From Plasmodium malariae (lineage: Eukaryota; Apicomplexa; Aconoidasida; Haemosporida; Plasmodiidae), in contig NC_041783.1 in the NCBI RefSeq assembly GCF_900090045.1, forward strand, positions 1,870,001 to 1,934,000: a DNA stretch of 64,000 nucleotides, given 5' to 3'. Positions 34,140-45,220 of the stretch are shown one piece after another. A program made the translations under genes and the position numbers. The notes under the pieces are model-generated. The model was given only the letters and a program-made list of their open reading frames with translations. It was not told where the DNA came from and did no database searches. Numbering within the stretch: the first letter of the stretch is position 1; every line of letters starts with the position of its first letter.

Positions 34140-34412
34140 AAAATATATGAAGTAAAAATATATGAAGTAAAAATATATGAAGTAAAAATATATGAAGTAA
34201 AAATATATGAAGTAAAAATATATGAAGTAAAAATATATGAAGTAAAAATATATGAAGTAAAAATATATGAAGTAAAAATATATGAAGCAAAAATATGTGA
34301 AGCAAAAATATGTGAAGCAAAAATATGTGAAGCAAAAATATGTGAAGCAAAAATATGTGAAGCAAAAATATGTGAAGCAAAAATATGTGAAGCACAAATA
34401 TATGAAGCAAAA
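34140..34412. repeat. 15-bp array with two homogenised blocks
   Basis: About 18 copies of a 15-bp unit. The left block (to about 34285) is uniformly AAAAATATATGAAGT; the right block is uniformly AAAAATATGTGAAGC, with an abrupt switch. The final copies revert partly (ACAAATATATGAAGC). Confidence 0.93.
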
Positions 34413-34825
34413 ATAAAACGTTGGGAAAATAAATCAAAGGAAAAATAAATTAAAGGAAAAATAAATTAAAGGAAAGAAAAATGCATAACAAAAGGTACTT
34501 CCCCTCTGCCAAAGATAGAGTGTTTTATGAGAGTATATAAATTAATTACATATGTAGATTTTGCACATGTGTAATAAGTTTATATATATGTATTATGTAT
34601 GTTTATATGCATATAAAGTCATATATTTGCATACGTACACATGTGTGTACATAATTACACGTATGCACGCAGAGTTATGCGCCAATATAGTATTCTCTTA
34701 TGGAAACTTTTCTTATGTACAGAGATGATTTTATATTTGCTAAAGTTCATTCCATAAAATTAAGAGGACAAAAAAGTGTAATTTGTAATAAGCATATATT
34801 CATCCATTTTAATTAGAGAAAAATA

Positions 34826-35076
34826 ATTTTTTTAAAATATAAAAAAAGCAAACAAAACGAATAAAACCATATTATTAAGATAATAATTTAAAGCTTTGGT
34901 CGTGCAAGTGTGAAATGTAAAAAAAGTATTCTTTATTATGTAATAAATTTTTTTAAAATATAAAAAAAGCAAACAAAACGAACAAAATCATATTATTAAG
35001 ATAATAATTTAAAGCTTTGGTCGTGCAAGTGTGAAATGTAAAAAAAGTATTCTTTATTATGTAATAAATTTTTTTT
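34826..35076. repeat. 121-bp tandem duplication
   Basis: Two head-to-tail copies (period 121 bp) of a segment running from a T/A-rich edge through AAAGCAAACAAAACGA, TTAAGATAATAATTTAAAGC, TTTGGTCGTGCAAGTGTGAA and TATTCTTTATTATG. The copies differ by only a few substitutions/indels (ATAAAACC versus ACAAAATC, T-run length). Confidence 0.95.
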
Positions 35077-35582
35077 AAATATGATTTTTAAAAAGAAAAA
35101 AAAACAAAAAAAAATTTTGTTAAAAAAAATTTAAATCATTATTACCAAATAAGTCCAATACAGATGAAAACAAAAAATATGTACTAATAATGTATTATTT
35201 TATAGTAGCTATTACGGACTTTTTTTCTTATATTCTTTTTTTATCCTATATTTTATTTCATTTTAACACTATCGAAGGTAAAGAACGTATTATACCTTAC
35301 ATTTACACTTTTGAACCTTAAAAAATGAAGTAGCAACAAGTCAACTGTTTTTAATGTATCGTTTTTATATGATCTAATTGCTAAGGAATATGACAGCAAA
35401 ATATTATGAAAAAAAAAAAGAAAAAAATTAAGAAATAGTTAAAAATGAATAAGAATAATTTTAAAAAAATTAAAAAGAAAATCTCATAAAATGTCGATAA
35501 AAAAAAAAAAATTATGGAAAAAAGGGAAATTGTCATGAGGCAAATAATATGAAATTTTTTTTCGCCTTATATCCTAATTCTG

Positions 35583-37585
35583 TTAGTCATCATCATCCTC
35601 ATCTTCGTAATCCTCCTCTTCATCATCCTCCTCTTCGTCATCCTCCTCTTCGTCATCCTCCTCTTCGTCATCTTCGCCATCTTCGCCATCTTCGTCATCC
35701 TCATCATCCTCATCATCCGCATCATCCTCGTCATCCACCCCCTTTTTACTGTTCTTATTTTTTAATTTTTTCTCTTTTTTCGTATTATTACTATCACTGT
35801 CATCCCCTTCATTTTCCTCTTCTTCGTCTTCCTCATCGTCTTCCTCCTCTTCCAATCCTGAAAAAGCCTTAGATATGTACATATTTTCGTTTCTCCTCCT
35901 CGGCCTTGTGCTTGAATCTATTATATTTGACGGATCAATACCATCTAGCTCTTCTTTTAATTTAATTTTCTTCCTGTACTCGTGTATTTCTGCAGGATTT
36001 GGTAGTCTTCCATTTTCCGAACATATTTCTTTTTTTTCACAATATGTAATTATTCGCTCTTGCAATTTCTTATTATATTCTTCTTCATCTTGTTTGTTTA
36101 AATCTTTGAAAATAGTTGGTCCTATCTTAAGATCTAAAACAATTTTTCTTAATTTCTCCTTTTTAACTGTTTGTACACTTTTTTCTTTATCATTTCCACT
36201 TGCCCTTTTTTTTTTTTTTTCTTTTTGTTTTTTTGAAATACTGTCATCATCATCACTACGTATTTTCGAATCGTTGTTACTTTTATTTTTCTTATTTTCT
36301 GTTTCCCCATCATCTTCGTCTTCCTCTTCCTGTTCCCTTTGGTCCTCTACTTTCCTTTTTCTCTTCTTTTTCAATATCTTATTATCATCGTCCGAGTTTA
36401 TTTCCCTCCTTTTTTTGCCCTTTTCTTTGGTCGAGTTATAATTAACAGTATCATTGGAGTATTCATCTTCATATTCCTTATCATTTTTTTTTATATTTTT
36501 TTCGGATTCCTTCTTTTTTATATCCTCAACGTTATATGTATTTTCTGTCTTCTTGGTCTTCTCTCTCTTATCTGATACTTCATCAGTAGTTTCTTCCTCC
36601 TTCTGTTCGTTATATAATTTTAAAAGTTTCTCTTTTAAAATATTCTTAAGTAAATCCTTCTTTTCCTTATTTTCCGAAAAATATGATTCATCTACATTTA
36701 AATGATCAGCTACATCTTTTCTTACACTCTTTATTGTTACTAAGTTCAAATCCTTCTCAGGTAATATTTTATCAAGTATGTTTTCTATTTTTGATACTTC
36801 AGTTTCAGCATCTACGAAAAATGATTACCGTGCATATATGTGTATATTTTTATATTAGTTTTATAATGTATATAAATGGAAGAGGGGGTTGGGGTGGGTG
36901 AACAGTGTATATATAAATGATGGTAATATAAAGGTAAGTACACAACGGAAGATGCGTGCGCAATAATGTCAACATAACGATGCGCAAACAAATGCCCACA
37001 GCAAGTTTTTAATTGCTGAACTTTTTCCCCCCTATTAATAAGTTTTGTTCCTTTTGTTTTTAGTTTTGTTTATCCTTTTATTTTTTTTGTTTATTATTTC
37101 ATTTATTATTTCATTTATTATTTCATTTATTATTTATTATTTAATATTTTATTTAATTTATTATTTTATATATTATTTTATATATTATTTTATATATTAT
37201 TTTCTTTCATTTCATTATCTTTACTTTCTTTCTTTTTTCCATCCCTCCCCCCGTAGAACTACCATACAATGTGCTATTTTGCCCGAATAGCGCAAAGAAA
37301 AATATCAGAGTAAAAATAGCATTATAATAATTACTTCATTATATAAACAAATATAAAATAGTTCAATATTTAAATTATGCAAGTTACGCAAAAGAAATGT
37401 GTGTACTCATCTTTTACAGTTAGCATTGTACTGGTATGTATATACGTTGAAATAAAGACATAAGTATAAACATATACATATACGTTTATGTATGTACATA
37501 TACATATATATATACATATTCGTACGTATGTGAGTACACTCATAGCCCCATATACGTATATATGCATGTCTGTCTGCTTACCCAT
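35583..37585 (-). CDS. HIRIP3-like histone chaperone candidate (DEK_C + CHZ motif), two exons
   Basis: The main exon is 35583-36811. Its 5' end has no ATG but continues in frame upstream of Met at 36749 to a TAG| acceptor. A 4-nt coding first exon, ATGG|GTAAGC at 37582-37585, fits phase and gives a 410-residue protein starting MDAETEVSKIENILDKI. Residues about 3-60 form a DEK_C-like helical domain (SVRKDVADHLNVDESYF... LLKNILKEKL). The middle is Lys/Glu-rich. Around residues 235-325 the stretch ending ELDGIDPSNIIDSSTRPRRR closely resembles the C-terminal HIRIP3 block ASLDVANIISGSGRPRRR, the CHZ-type H2A-H2B-binding motif. The C-terminus is an about 80-residue Asp/Glu tail (DDEEED repeats), typical of histone chaperones. 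A nuclear role is inferred. The domain reading is by eye and the first exon is a prediction. Confidence 0.72.
37582..37585 (-). other. Predicted 4-nt coding first exon (ATGG)
   Basis: ATGG followed immediately by GTAAGC on the minus strand, about 770 bp upstream of the main exon acceptor at 36812. The one spare base completes the GAT codon formed with the first two bases of the main exon. No other ATG between the two sites gives an open, phase-correct exon that I could find. Confidence 0.4.
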
Positions 37586-38852
37586 AAGTAAAATAATGTA
37601 AGTCTCCCAATGTTGTATAAAAATAAATTTATCTTGCGATTCAGATAAGTAATAAAGTTATATACTAAAATCAGTATTAGTTAATGGCCTAAAATGTGGA
37701 AGCGGATGTAGGGAAATTATAGAATACTTTCATTACCATACTACTACTACTATTACTACTATTACTACTATTACTACTACTACTAATAATAATAATTGTA
37801 ATAATAAAAGTATTAGTGATATACCCTTCTAGCGTGTGCAAAATTGAACTTTGTTTATTATTTCTTTTACTGTACTGTACTTAAAAAAAATAAATCGGGC
37901 TCCATATAAATATTATATATCTAAATATAATATATATATATATATATATATATTACATATAAAATTATATTACATTTACAATTATATTATGTATGTTATT
38001 ATATTATGTATATAACTATCTTAGGTACATAAATAAACGCAAATAAAGGCATTAAAGGCCAACAACGAAACCAAAAAAAAAAAAAGAAAAAAAAAAAGGA
38101 ATAATAAGGAATAAGCAAACTGAAAAAAGAAATACGAAAAATTTGCGGATTTAGATTTATTTAACAGTACTACAAATGCTGACAATTTCTGCAAATTTAT
38201 TAATTTTAAAATGTTAAAACGATGTTAAATTAATAATATGGAAAAGAAAATTTTTTTTTTTTTTGTTTTATAATTATTACTATTATTATTATCACTGTTA
38301 CAGGAATGTTAGTAATATTTTAACTATTAAAATTTTGTTTGAATATTTTGGAAGAAATGTGCCACATTTATTATATTTACAAAAATGAATATTTCATTTT
38401 TAATTTTATAATATATAAATGTGGATGCGTACAAACAAAAATGAGTAATAATATAGCGTAACGCATATTATAACATACATGCATGTACATAAATATACAT
38501 ATAGTATATATATATGTATATGTACATGTATATACATATGAGTATGTATATCCTTATTTTTATGAATTTTAGTTTGTGTAATCTTTTTTCCTACCACAAT
38601 TTAATCGTGGTTTATTCATTTTAATTATTTATTTATGCATTTTCTTCCTAATCATGTTTTTTAAACTTTATGGTTCTTATATACTTTGCTGCATTTAATT
38701 TTACCCTCAATTTTGCCTTTACTGTTATAACATGCATTTACGTACATTTACAAACTCTACGCACGTTTACATGTATGTGCATACATATGTATACTTCCGT
38801 ACTTGCTTATAACTGTCTTTACGCGTTTCCGCTTCATCGGGAGTATTTTTAA

Positions 38853-39050
38853 TTATCCATATATTTAATTATCCATATATTTAATTATCCATATATTTAA
38901 TTATCCATATATTTAATTATCCATGTATTTAATTATCCATATATTTAATTATCCATGTATTTAATTATCCATATATTTAATTATCCATATATTTAATTAT
39001 CCATATATTTAATTATCCATATATTTAATTATCCATATATTTAATTATCT
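38853..39050. repeat. 16-bp array (TTTAATTATCCATATA)
   Basis: About 12 tandem copies; two carry CATGTA instead of CATATA. Intergenic. Confidence 0.94.
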
Positions 39051-39984
39051 ATATATATATTTATGTGCATATTTATATATTCGTGTATTTATATATGTAT
39101 ATATTTATTTATTAATTTCAATATTATTTTTTTTTTTTTTACCAGTTCATTTTATTACACTATCATTGAATATTGAATCGCCTTTTTTTTCCATTTATTT
39201 TCTACTATTTTTCAATTTTTTTTCTAATTTTATTTTTGAATTAATTTTCTTTTTTTTTTTTCTTTTTTTTAATTTAAAAAAGTGGTAGTCTTGTAATTAT
39301 AATAAGGTTAAAGTAAATTAAAGAATGGAAGTGAAGATATATATTGTGTACCCACAAAAATGAAATATGCGAAATATTTGAGAAGAAATAAAATTAAATC
39401 TTCTTTTTTTTTTTTTTTTTATCCATTCTATAAAATTGAAAAAAAAAGTAGCTGAACAATCATAAAGCTGTAAAAATTTTTGAAATATTTAAGAAAGGGT
39501 TTTTAATAAAAGGAATGGTATAACCATTTTTCCCAAAGTTGGATGCGTTGGACCTGCTGGGGTGCATGCGTGTACATACGAACATATACACACATACGTA
39601 CATACATGTAAACCTCCCTCCCATAAGCGATATTTGCTTTTTATTCATTAAGTTTTTGCTATCACTTTGGGAACAGAACATTTAACTAAAAAAAAATATA
39701 TAATTAACCCTTTACGATGAAAAAAGGAAAAATGAATGTTTTATTTAATTATAACTTCAATTTTAATTTTAATTTTATCTTATTTATTTTTTTTTTTCAG
39801 AGCATAATGTCATACTTATTAATGCTCTACAAATCGGCATACTTTGTTTTTCATATGGTGTTAATCAGTATAATCAGTATAACTGATAGATTTTTTTTTT
39901 TTTCGTTTTTAACGTAGCAAAAAATTGATAAGAAAAAGAAAAAGAAAAAAATAAATAAATAAATAAAATGAAATGTAATAAAAT

Positions 39985-40230
39985 ATAATAAGATACAATA
40001 AGATACAATAAGATACAATAAGATACAATAAGATACAATAAGATACAATAAGATACAATAAGATACAATAAGATACAATAAGATACAATAAGATACAATA
40101 AGATACAATAAGATACAATAAGATACAATAAGATACAATAAGATACAATAAGATACAATAAGATACAATAAGATACAATAAGATACAATAAGATACAATA
40201 AGATACAATAAGATACAATAAGATACAATA
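39985..40230. repeat. 10-bp array (AATAAGATAC)
   Basis: About 24 perfect or nearly perfect 10-bp copies, among the most uniform arrays in the window, with degenerate AATAAAATATAATAAG edges. All minus-strand frames are open (Ile/Val/Ser/Tyr/Cys/Leu). Confidence 0.95.
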
Positions 40231-40972
40231 TAATGCAATAAAATATTATAAAATAAGAGCCGTTAAAAAATTTTTATTTACGTGTGCGTTAGTAATGCAC
40301 GTTTGGATTAAGCGTGTCTGTATGTACAAGAGATTAGTCAGCTTATAGCAAATAGTAATGAATGATTTAAAGCTCCTTCTTTAAATTCGTCAACATATAC
40401 ATACAAATGCACACATAAAGACGCTACACGTATACATACGTATGTATATACTTATATTTGTAGGAACAAAATTACAAGCTTCTCTGCTTTAAGCATATAG
40501 TAAAACAGTATCCTACCACTGATATATTCATAAAAATATATGCATAATACGAAAAAAAAAAAAAAAAAAAAATTCTCACAAATATTTAATACTGCCAATC
40601 GTAAGAGCAATCTTTAAATATTATCCTTGTGTGTACATTTGTTTATACAAGTGTAAATTGTATATTATATATTGTATAATGAACATATGTCTTGTTAAAG
40701 CCTTTGAACATGATGAACGAATTACCTTAAAAGTCATACAAAAAGGAACAGGAATAAACTGAACTGGATACGAGCTGCATTTTATTTCATGTATCATTTT
40801 GTATAACTCCTTTCATATAATTCGAAAATTATTGAATTGTTAGTAATCCTCAATAGACGTTCATTGTTTTATTTTTTACATATTTTTTTTTTTTTTACAT
40901 AATCTTGATCCTACTATATTTCCTATTATATTTACGTATATATGGCCAATTGGATTAAAAAAAAAAAAGTGC

Positions 40973-42127
40973 ATGGCAAATAAGGGTGGAGAAGGTATCA
41001 ACATAGACTGCACATGTTTAGATCTATTTGAAGAGCCTACGAAAACCTACTATTTTTATGACTGTGCTATATTAAAAAAATGCATACAAAATGGGGCCTT
41101 AAAAGAGTCTGAGAGTGTGTGTATATATGGAAAAGAAAATTGCGGTAAGACTTTACTTCTAACAGAAATAGTAGCTGATCTTACGGCTGTAAAAGAGCTT
41201 AAAGGAATGAATTCTAAAGTTGTTTTTTTAGACTGTGACTTAAGTTTTAACTATAAAAATTATGAAAACATGATATATAATAAATTCGATAAGTACATAA
41301 GTAATAGCTATAAAAGGAATGACCACACGAGTAATAGCTACGTAAGTAATAACCGCATGAGTAATAACCCTAACGTGAATATTATTAACACGAATAATAA
41401 ACTTAAAAAGGAAAATTTAAAAAAAATATATTTAGAAAAATCTTTTTCGAATATTTATTATATGCCCATATTTAACCCAGGTCATCTTTTAGTTATTTTG
41501 AACACACTGAAAATTTTATTAGAAAAAAAGGTATTTATTGAAGCATTATTTTTTGATTCCTTATCTTTTTGGAATTTCTGTAAATATGATAAAATAAATT
41601 TCTTTTCAGATAAGAATTATGTGAAAAGAAACTCTTTCGAGTTATTGGATTATGTTTTTACTCTTATTTTAAATTTAAAAAAAAAGTATAAATTTTTATT
41701 TTTTTACACAAAATTATGTAATGAAGACAGATTTATAGAATATATCATCAACTTGTCTATTAACGAAAAACATGGGGAACAAATAAAGAATGTCGAAAAA
41801 AAGCAAGAAAAACAAGTAGCTGGTGAAAAAGTAAATACATTAAAACAAGTATTTTTTTTAATACCACATAATTTTAATGATATATTAAAAACACATATAT
41901 TTTTGAAAAAAGATTTTGCAACGAATAATTATTTAATGGAAAAACCTTTTTTTATTTTTTTAATACCAAATGAAAAGAAGCAATTCACACACATCAACAA
42001 GAATAGTAATTTTACAAATTTGAATTTTTTATTATGTTTATCATCTGAAATGAAAGACAAAGATAAAGATTCCTATTCCAAGTTTTTTTTTATGATAACT
42101 AATTCACACACGATTGTCCCTTTGTAA
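40973..42127 (+). CDS. RecA-fold Rad51 paralogue, XRCC2-like
   Basis: Single exon, 384 codons. A Walker A-type loop GKENCGKT lies at residues about 53-60, after a VCIYG strand. It is followed by SKVVFLDCDLSFNYKN (XRCC2 VEVLFIDTDYHFDM), then a strand-helix with ALFFDSLSFWNF (XRCC2 CLLILDSLSAFYW, the Walker B position), then LDYVFTLILNLKKKYKFLFFYTKL (CLEKLVNDYRLVLFATTQ). These blocks, in order and at similar spacing, point to the XRCC2 branch of Rad51 paralogues, which assist Rad51 in homologous recombination. Inserts of Asn/Ser (residues about 105-140) and Lys/Glu (about 265-285) are parasite-typical. The Walker A loop has Cys where RecA proteins usually have Gly/Ser/Thr (GKENCGKT). No second Rad51-type L1/L2 loop is evident. 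The family is probable; a different RecA-fold protein is possible. Confidence 0.68.
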   Translation: MANKGGEGINIDCTCLDLFEEPTKTYYFYDCAILKKCIQNGALKESESVCIYGKENCGKTLLLTEIVADLTAVKELKGMNSKVVFLDCDLSFNYKNYENMIYNKFDKYISNSYKRNDHTSNSYVSNNRMSNNPNVNIINTNNKLKKENLKKIYLEKSFSNIYYMPIFNPGHLLVILNTLKILLEKKVFIEALFFDSLSFWNFCKYDKINFFSDKNYVKRNSFELLDYVFTLILNLKKKYKFLFFYTKLCNEDRFIEYIINLSINEKHGEQIKNVEKKQEKQVAGEKVNTLKQVFFLIPHNFNDILKTHIFLKKDFATNNYLMEKPFFIFLIPNEKKQFTHINKNSNFTNLNFLLCLSSEMKDKDKDSYSKFFFMITNSHTIVPL

Positions 42128-42584
42128 AAGGGGAAAACGAAAAAAATGAAAATAAAAAGGACAGACTAGTCAGAGTTACATGGGCTCGAAAAGAATTTTT
42201 CACATCTGGAGGTACTGGAACATAGAAATACCGTTTAATGCTAATAAAAGAGGCGCATCAAAAGTGTCAGTAAAAAATTATGTATATGTACATGTTAATT
42301 AACTGGACTCTTTTTTGCTGTTTTATTTATTCATAAATCCGAATTTGAAGGTACAGTAGTATAGCTACACATTTATTTTTGAATTGTATATTTTACAGAA
42401 AATAAAATTTGTAATTCTTGATAAAAATTTAACATGTTTTTGGATAGACAAATTAATCGTTTATGAGAACAGTAATAAACGTAGAAGAAAAAAAAAAAAA
42501 AATGAATTCTACAATTTTTTAGGTCAAAAGATGTGTTTGTAATGCTTAATTTTTTCTCGAAAATTACTCTTCACTAATAAATAA

Positions 42585-42634
<50 letters not shown>

Positions 42635-43005
42635 TTATATATGTGTATATGTGTGCATATTAAATAGTTGTCATTATATTTTCCCTACCACAATAGTTAA
42701 GCTAACCTTCAATGGGTATTATATAACATTTGTATGGTTTATTCATTAGACGCATGTTGTATATCACAATTTATGTTGTTTGAAAAAACTAATGAAATGA
42801 TTTTCCTTCATTATTCATATGCACTTATTTTGCACACAAAAATAAAATTGTTCATCTGCTGTATTCTTTTGGTACGTATCATACAAATAAAAAAAAAAAA
42901 AAAAGCGTAAATACAGTCAATTCCTTCAACGAAGTAGAATAATGCGTAAAACTTTGTAGTAGTAAACTTCGGCGGTACATGAACAATATCGTGTAAACGA
43001 AATGT

Positions 43006-43049
<44 letters not shown>

Positions 43050-44429
43050 GTGTATAAATATATATATATACATATACATAAATGTATGTATATATTTAAA
43101 GACAAAATACAAAAATATGCGTAAATTATGGGTATTCTGCCAATGTATTTTTTCCTTATTCCATAAAAAGTTAGGAGGAATATCAACTAAGATATTTGAA
43201 ATAACTTTTCTAAAAAGATGAAAAAAAGCGTATTTCAAAGTAGCACACCATTTTCTGCAATTCACATACATGCATACATACGCATACATGTATATATATG
43301 TATGTATATGTATTCGAAAGATAAGATCTACATACATTAAAAGGAAAAAATTGTAAGAATTAATAGAATTACTGCAAAATATTTACAGACTATTGCACGA
43401 TACATACAAGGCGGTTTGTTATTTTTATTATTTTATGTATATATTTTTTTTTATTTTACTTTATTTTGCTTTATTTTGTTTTTTTTGTCTTTTATTTTTT
43501 TTGGTTTTCATTTTCACCTTTGTATTCATTTTGGGTGTTCATAATTCATTAAATATATATATATACATATTAGTGAAAACTAGGTGCACGACGTTTTATA
43601 TAATATTTGTTTTCTTTTTATTATTTTTTTTTTTTTTTTAAATAAGATATTAAACATAGAACAATATAGGATTTAAGTATTAAACGTTTTTTTTTTTTGT
43701 GTTTCACAACATTAACAGGGTTATGCAATTTCTTGCAAAAGTATTATACATACACTTATACTTTTATTGCGCAATTTATTAATTTTTCTTTCTTTTCTTC
43801 GTAGAATTCTTAATTTATAGATATAGTAAAGTATTTCTTAACTTTTTTTTATTGCAATATCAACCTTGATGTTCAGAAAAAATATTTGATTTTTCACGAT
43901 TACAACCTTGTTCAGAAAAAATATTTGATTTTTCACGATTACAACCTTGTTGTTCAGAAAAAAAAATTAATTTTTTATCTTTACAACTGTAATGTTCAGA
44001 AAAAAAAATTAATTTTTTATCTTTACAACTGTAATGTTCAGAAAAAATCTTCGGTTTTTTTTTTTTTATGGTATAAAAATACTGGGAACAAATTTTTATT
44101 TTTATTCTATTTTCTTTTCTACCAAATATGCTGCGTTAATATATACATACATATATATGTATATATATGTCTTTTTTTTTTTTTTTTTTTCGCTCTAAAA
44201 AATGTAGCGTTCATATTTTTATTATTTAATATTTTTTTTTGCTGACCACATGATCGTAGCGTTCATACATTTTTTTTATTTTATTTAATTTTATTAAAAT
44301 TTATTGTTTTATTTTTATTTTTTTATAGCAATTAAATTTGTTATTCTTACCCATATTTTATAAAAAAAAGAACACCCGTTTTTCTTTTCTTTAATTTGTA
44401 AATAAATTACAACTTGTTTTAACGAAAAA
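42128..44429. other. Intergenic region between two + strand genes
   Basis: It contains (TA)n tracts (42583-42626; 43006-43050), several T tracts and a nested direct repeat around 43868-44050. No exon was found; open frames here are Phe/Tyr/Ile-rich. Confidence 0.65.
43868..44050. repeat. Direct repeat of TGTTCAGAAAAAA-containing 40-57 bp units
   Basis: Two pairs of units: TTCAGAAAAAATATTTGATT + TTTCACGATTACAACCTTG, twice, then GTTCAGAAAAAAAAATTAAT + TTTTTATCTTTACAACTGTAAT, twice. All share GTTCAGAAAAAA and a TTACAAC core. It lies about 400 bp upstream of the next gene's start codon. Confidence 0.88.
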
Positions 44430-45220
44430 ATGGAATCTTCGGAGATACAACATTTAAAATCTACACAAAATAATGGAAAGGAACAAAATATGTGTCAACA
44501 AGATGGGCATATAACTTCATTACAAGACAGTTATAACGAATCTGCAAATACTACAGGAAAAACGAATCCTTTAGAGGGATACTATACAGTAACACATGAA
44601 GATGACAAATCGATGGATGCAAATAATATACCATATATAATACCCGATATGACCGAATCTGGAATGCCCATAGATCCAACAACTATGCAAGCAGCTGCAG
44701 CTATAAATCAAAGTTTAATGTATCAAAATCATGGACTCCCCGCAGATTACCCCGTAATACTTTATTTAAAATAAATACGAATATGCGAGTATTTACTATA
44801 TCTTTTTTTCTATTCCTCCTACACTGATTTTTTCTTCTTGTTTTTGTTATTGTTGTTCTTTGAAAAAGTATGTTCATTTATGGCGTACATTAATGTAGGA
44901 ATGTGCCCACATACATATACATACGCATGGGTTTACACGTGCACATCTTTGTGCTTATGTATACACACAAATCCTTAACTATGCCATCTTTTTTTTCTTT
45001 ATCGCCTTTTCCCATTTTATAACAGTATCAAATGTTTAACGGAATGAACGGAATGAACGGAATGAATGGAATATATGGGGGAATTCCTCAGTATTATGGG
45101 GGAATGAATGTACCGATGAATCCCTATTATGACCCTTATGGAATTATAAATCCTTTATCTTGTGCTTCCCAAAATTTAGAGAAAGCCAAAAAAAGAAGCA
45201 AAAAATTTTACTGCTGTTGA
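44430..45220 (+). CDS. Small Met/Asn/Gly/Tyr-rich protein with C-terminal Cys-Cys, two exons
   Basis: Exons 44430-44753 (ends TACCCC|GTAATA) and 45026-45220 (after TAACAG|) join in phase to 172 residues. The N-terminal half is acidic and hydrophilic. The middle (ESGMPIDPTTMQAAAAINQS) may form a short helix. The second exon opens with GMN triplet repeats (NGMNGMNGMNG), then Tyr/Pro-rich sequence, and ends KAKKRSKKFYCC. No signal peptide or TM is seen. A terminal basic cluster plus two cysteines is typical of S-acylated peripheral membrane proteins, including several alveolate inner membrane complex proteins. That location is inference only and I do not recognise the gene. Confidence 0.75.

Larger units (their letters stand above)
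33606..35582. other. Intergenic region with 15-bp array and 121-bp duplication
   Basis: Upstream of V-ATPase F and downstream of the HIRIP3-like gene, both on the minus strand. It holds the two repeat systems listed below and several A tracts. No exon is seen. The long minus-strand frames over 34078-34437 are repeat translations. Confidence 0.7.
37586..40972. other. Divergent intergenic region, repeat-rich
   Basis: 3.4 kb between the HIRIP3-like (-) and XRCC2-like (+) genes. It contains a short ACT-triplet repeat (37741-37790), (TA)n at 37921-37953, a 16-bp array, a 10-bp array and a poly-A tract near 40550-40572. No exon could be supported. The large minus-strand frames over 39851-40238 are repeat translations. 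Confidence 0.7.

Noticed and set aside
34078..34437. Minus-strand LLHIF / YFCFT repeat proteins
   Set aside because: Frames of the 15-bp intergenic array, with no start context or family.
35549..36575. Plus-strand His/Pro- and Phe/Ser-rich frames
   Set aside because: Antisense shadows of the acidic HIRIP3-like gene.
39851..40238. Minus-strand Ile/Val/Ser/Tyr/Cys/Leu repeat proteins
   Set aside because: All frames of the 10-bp array are open; no coding evidence.
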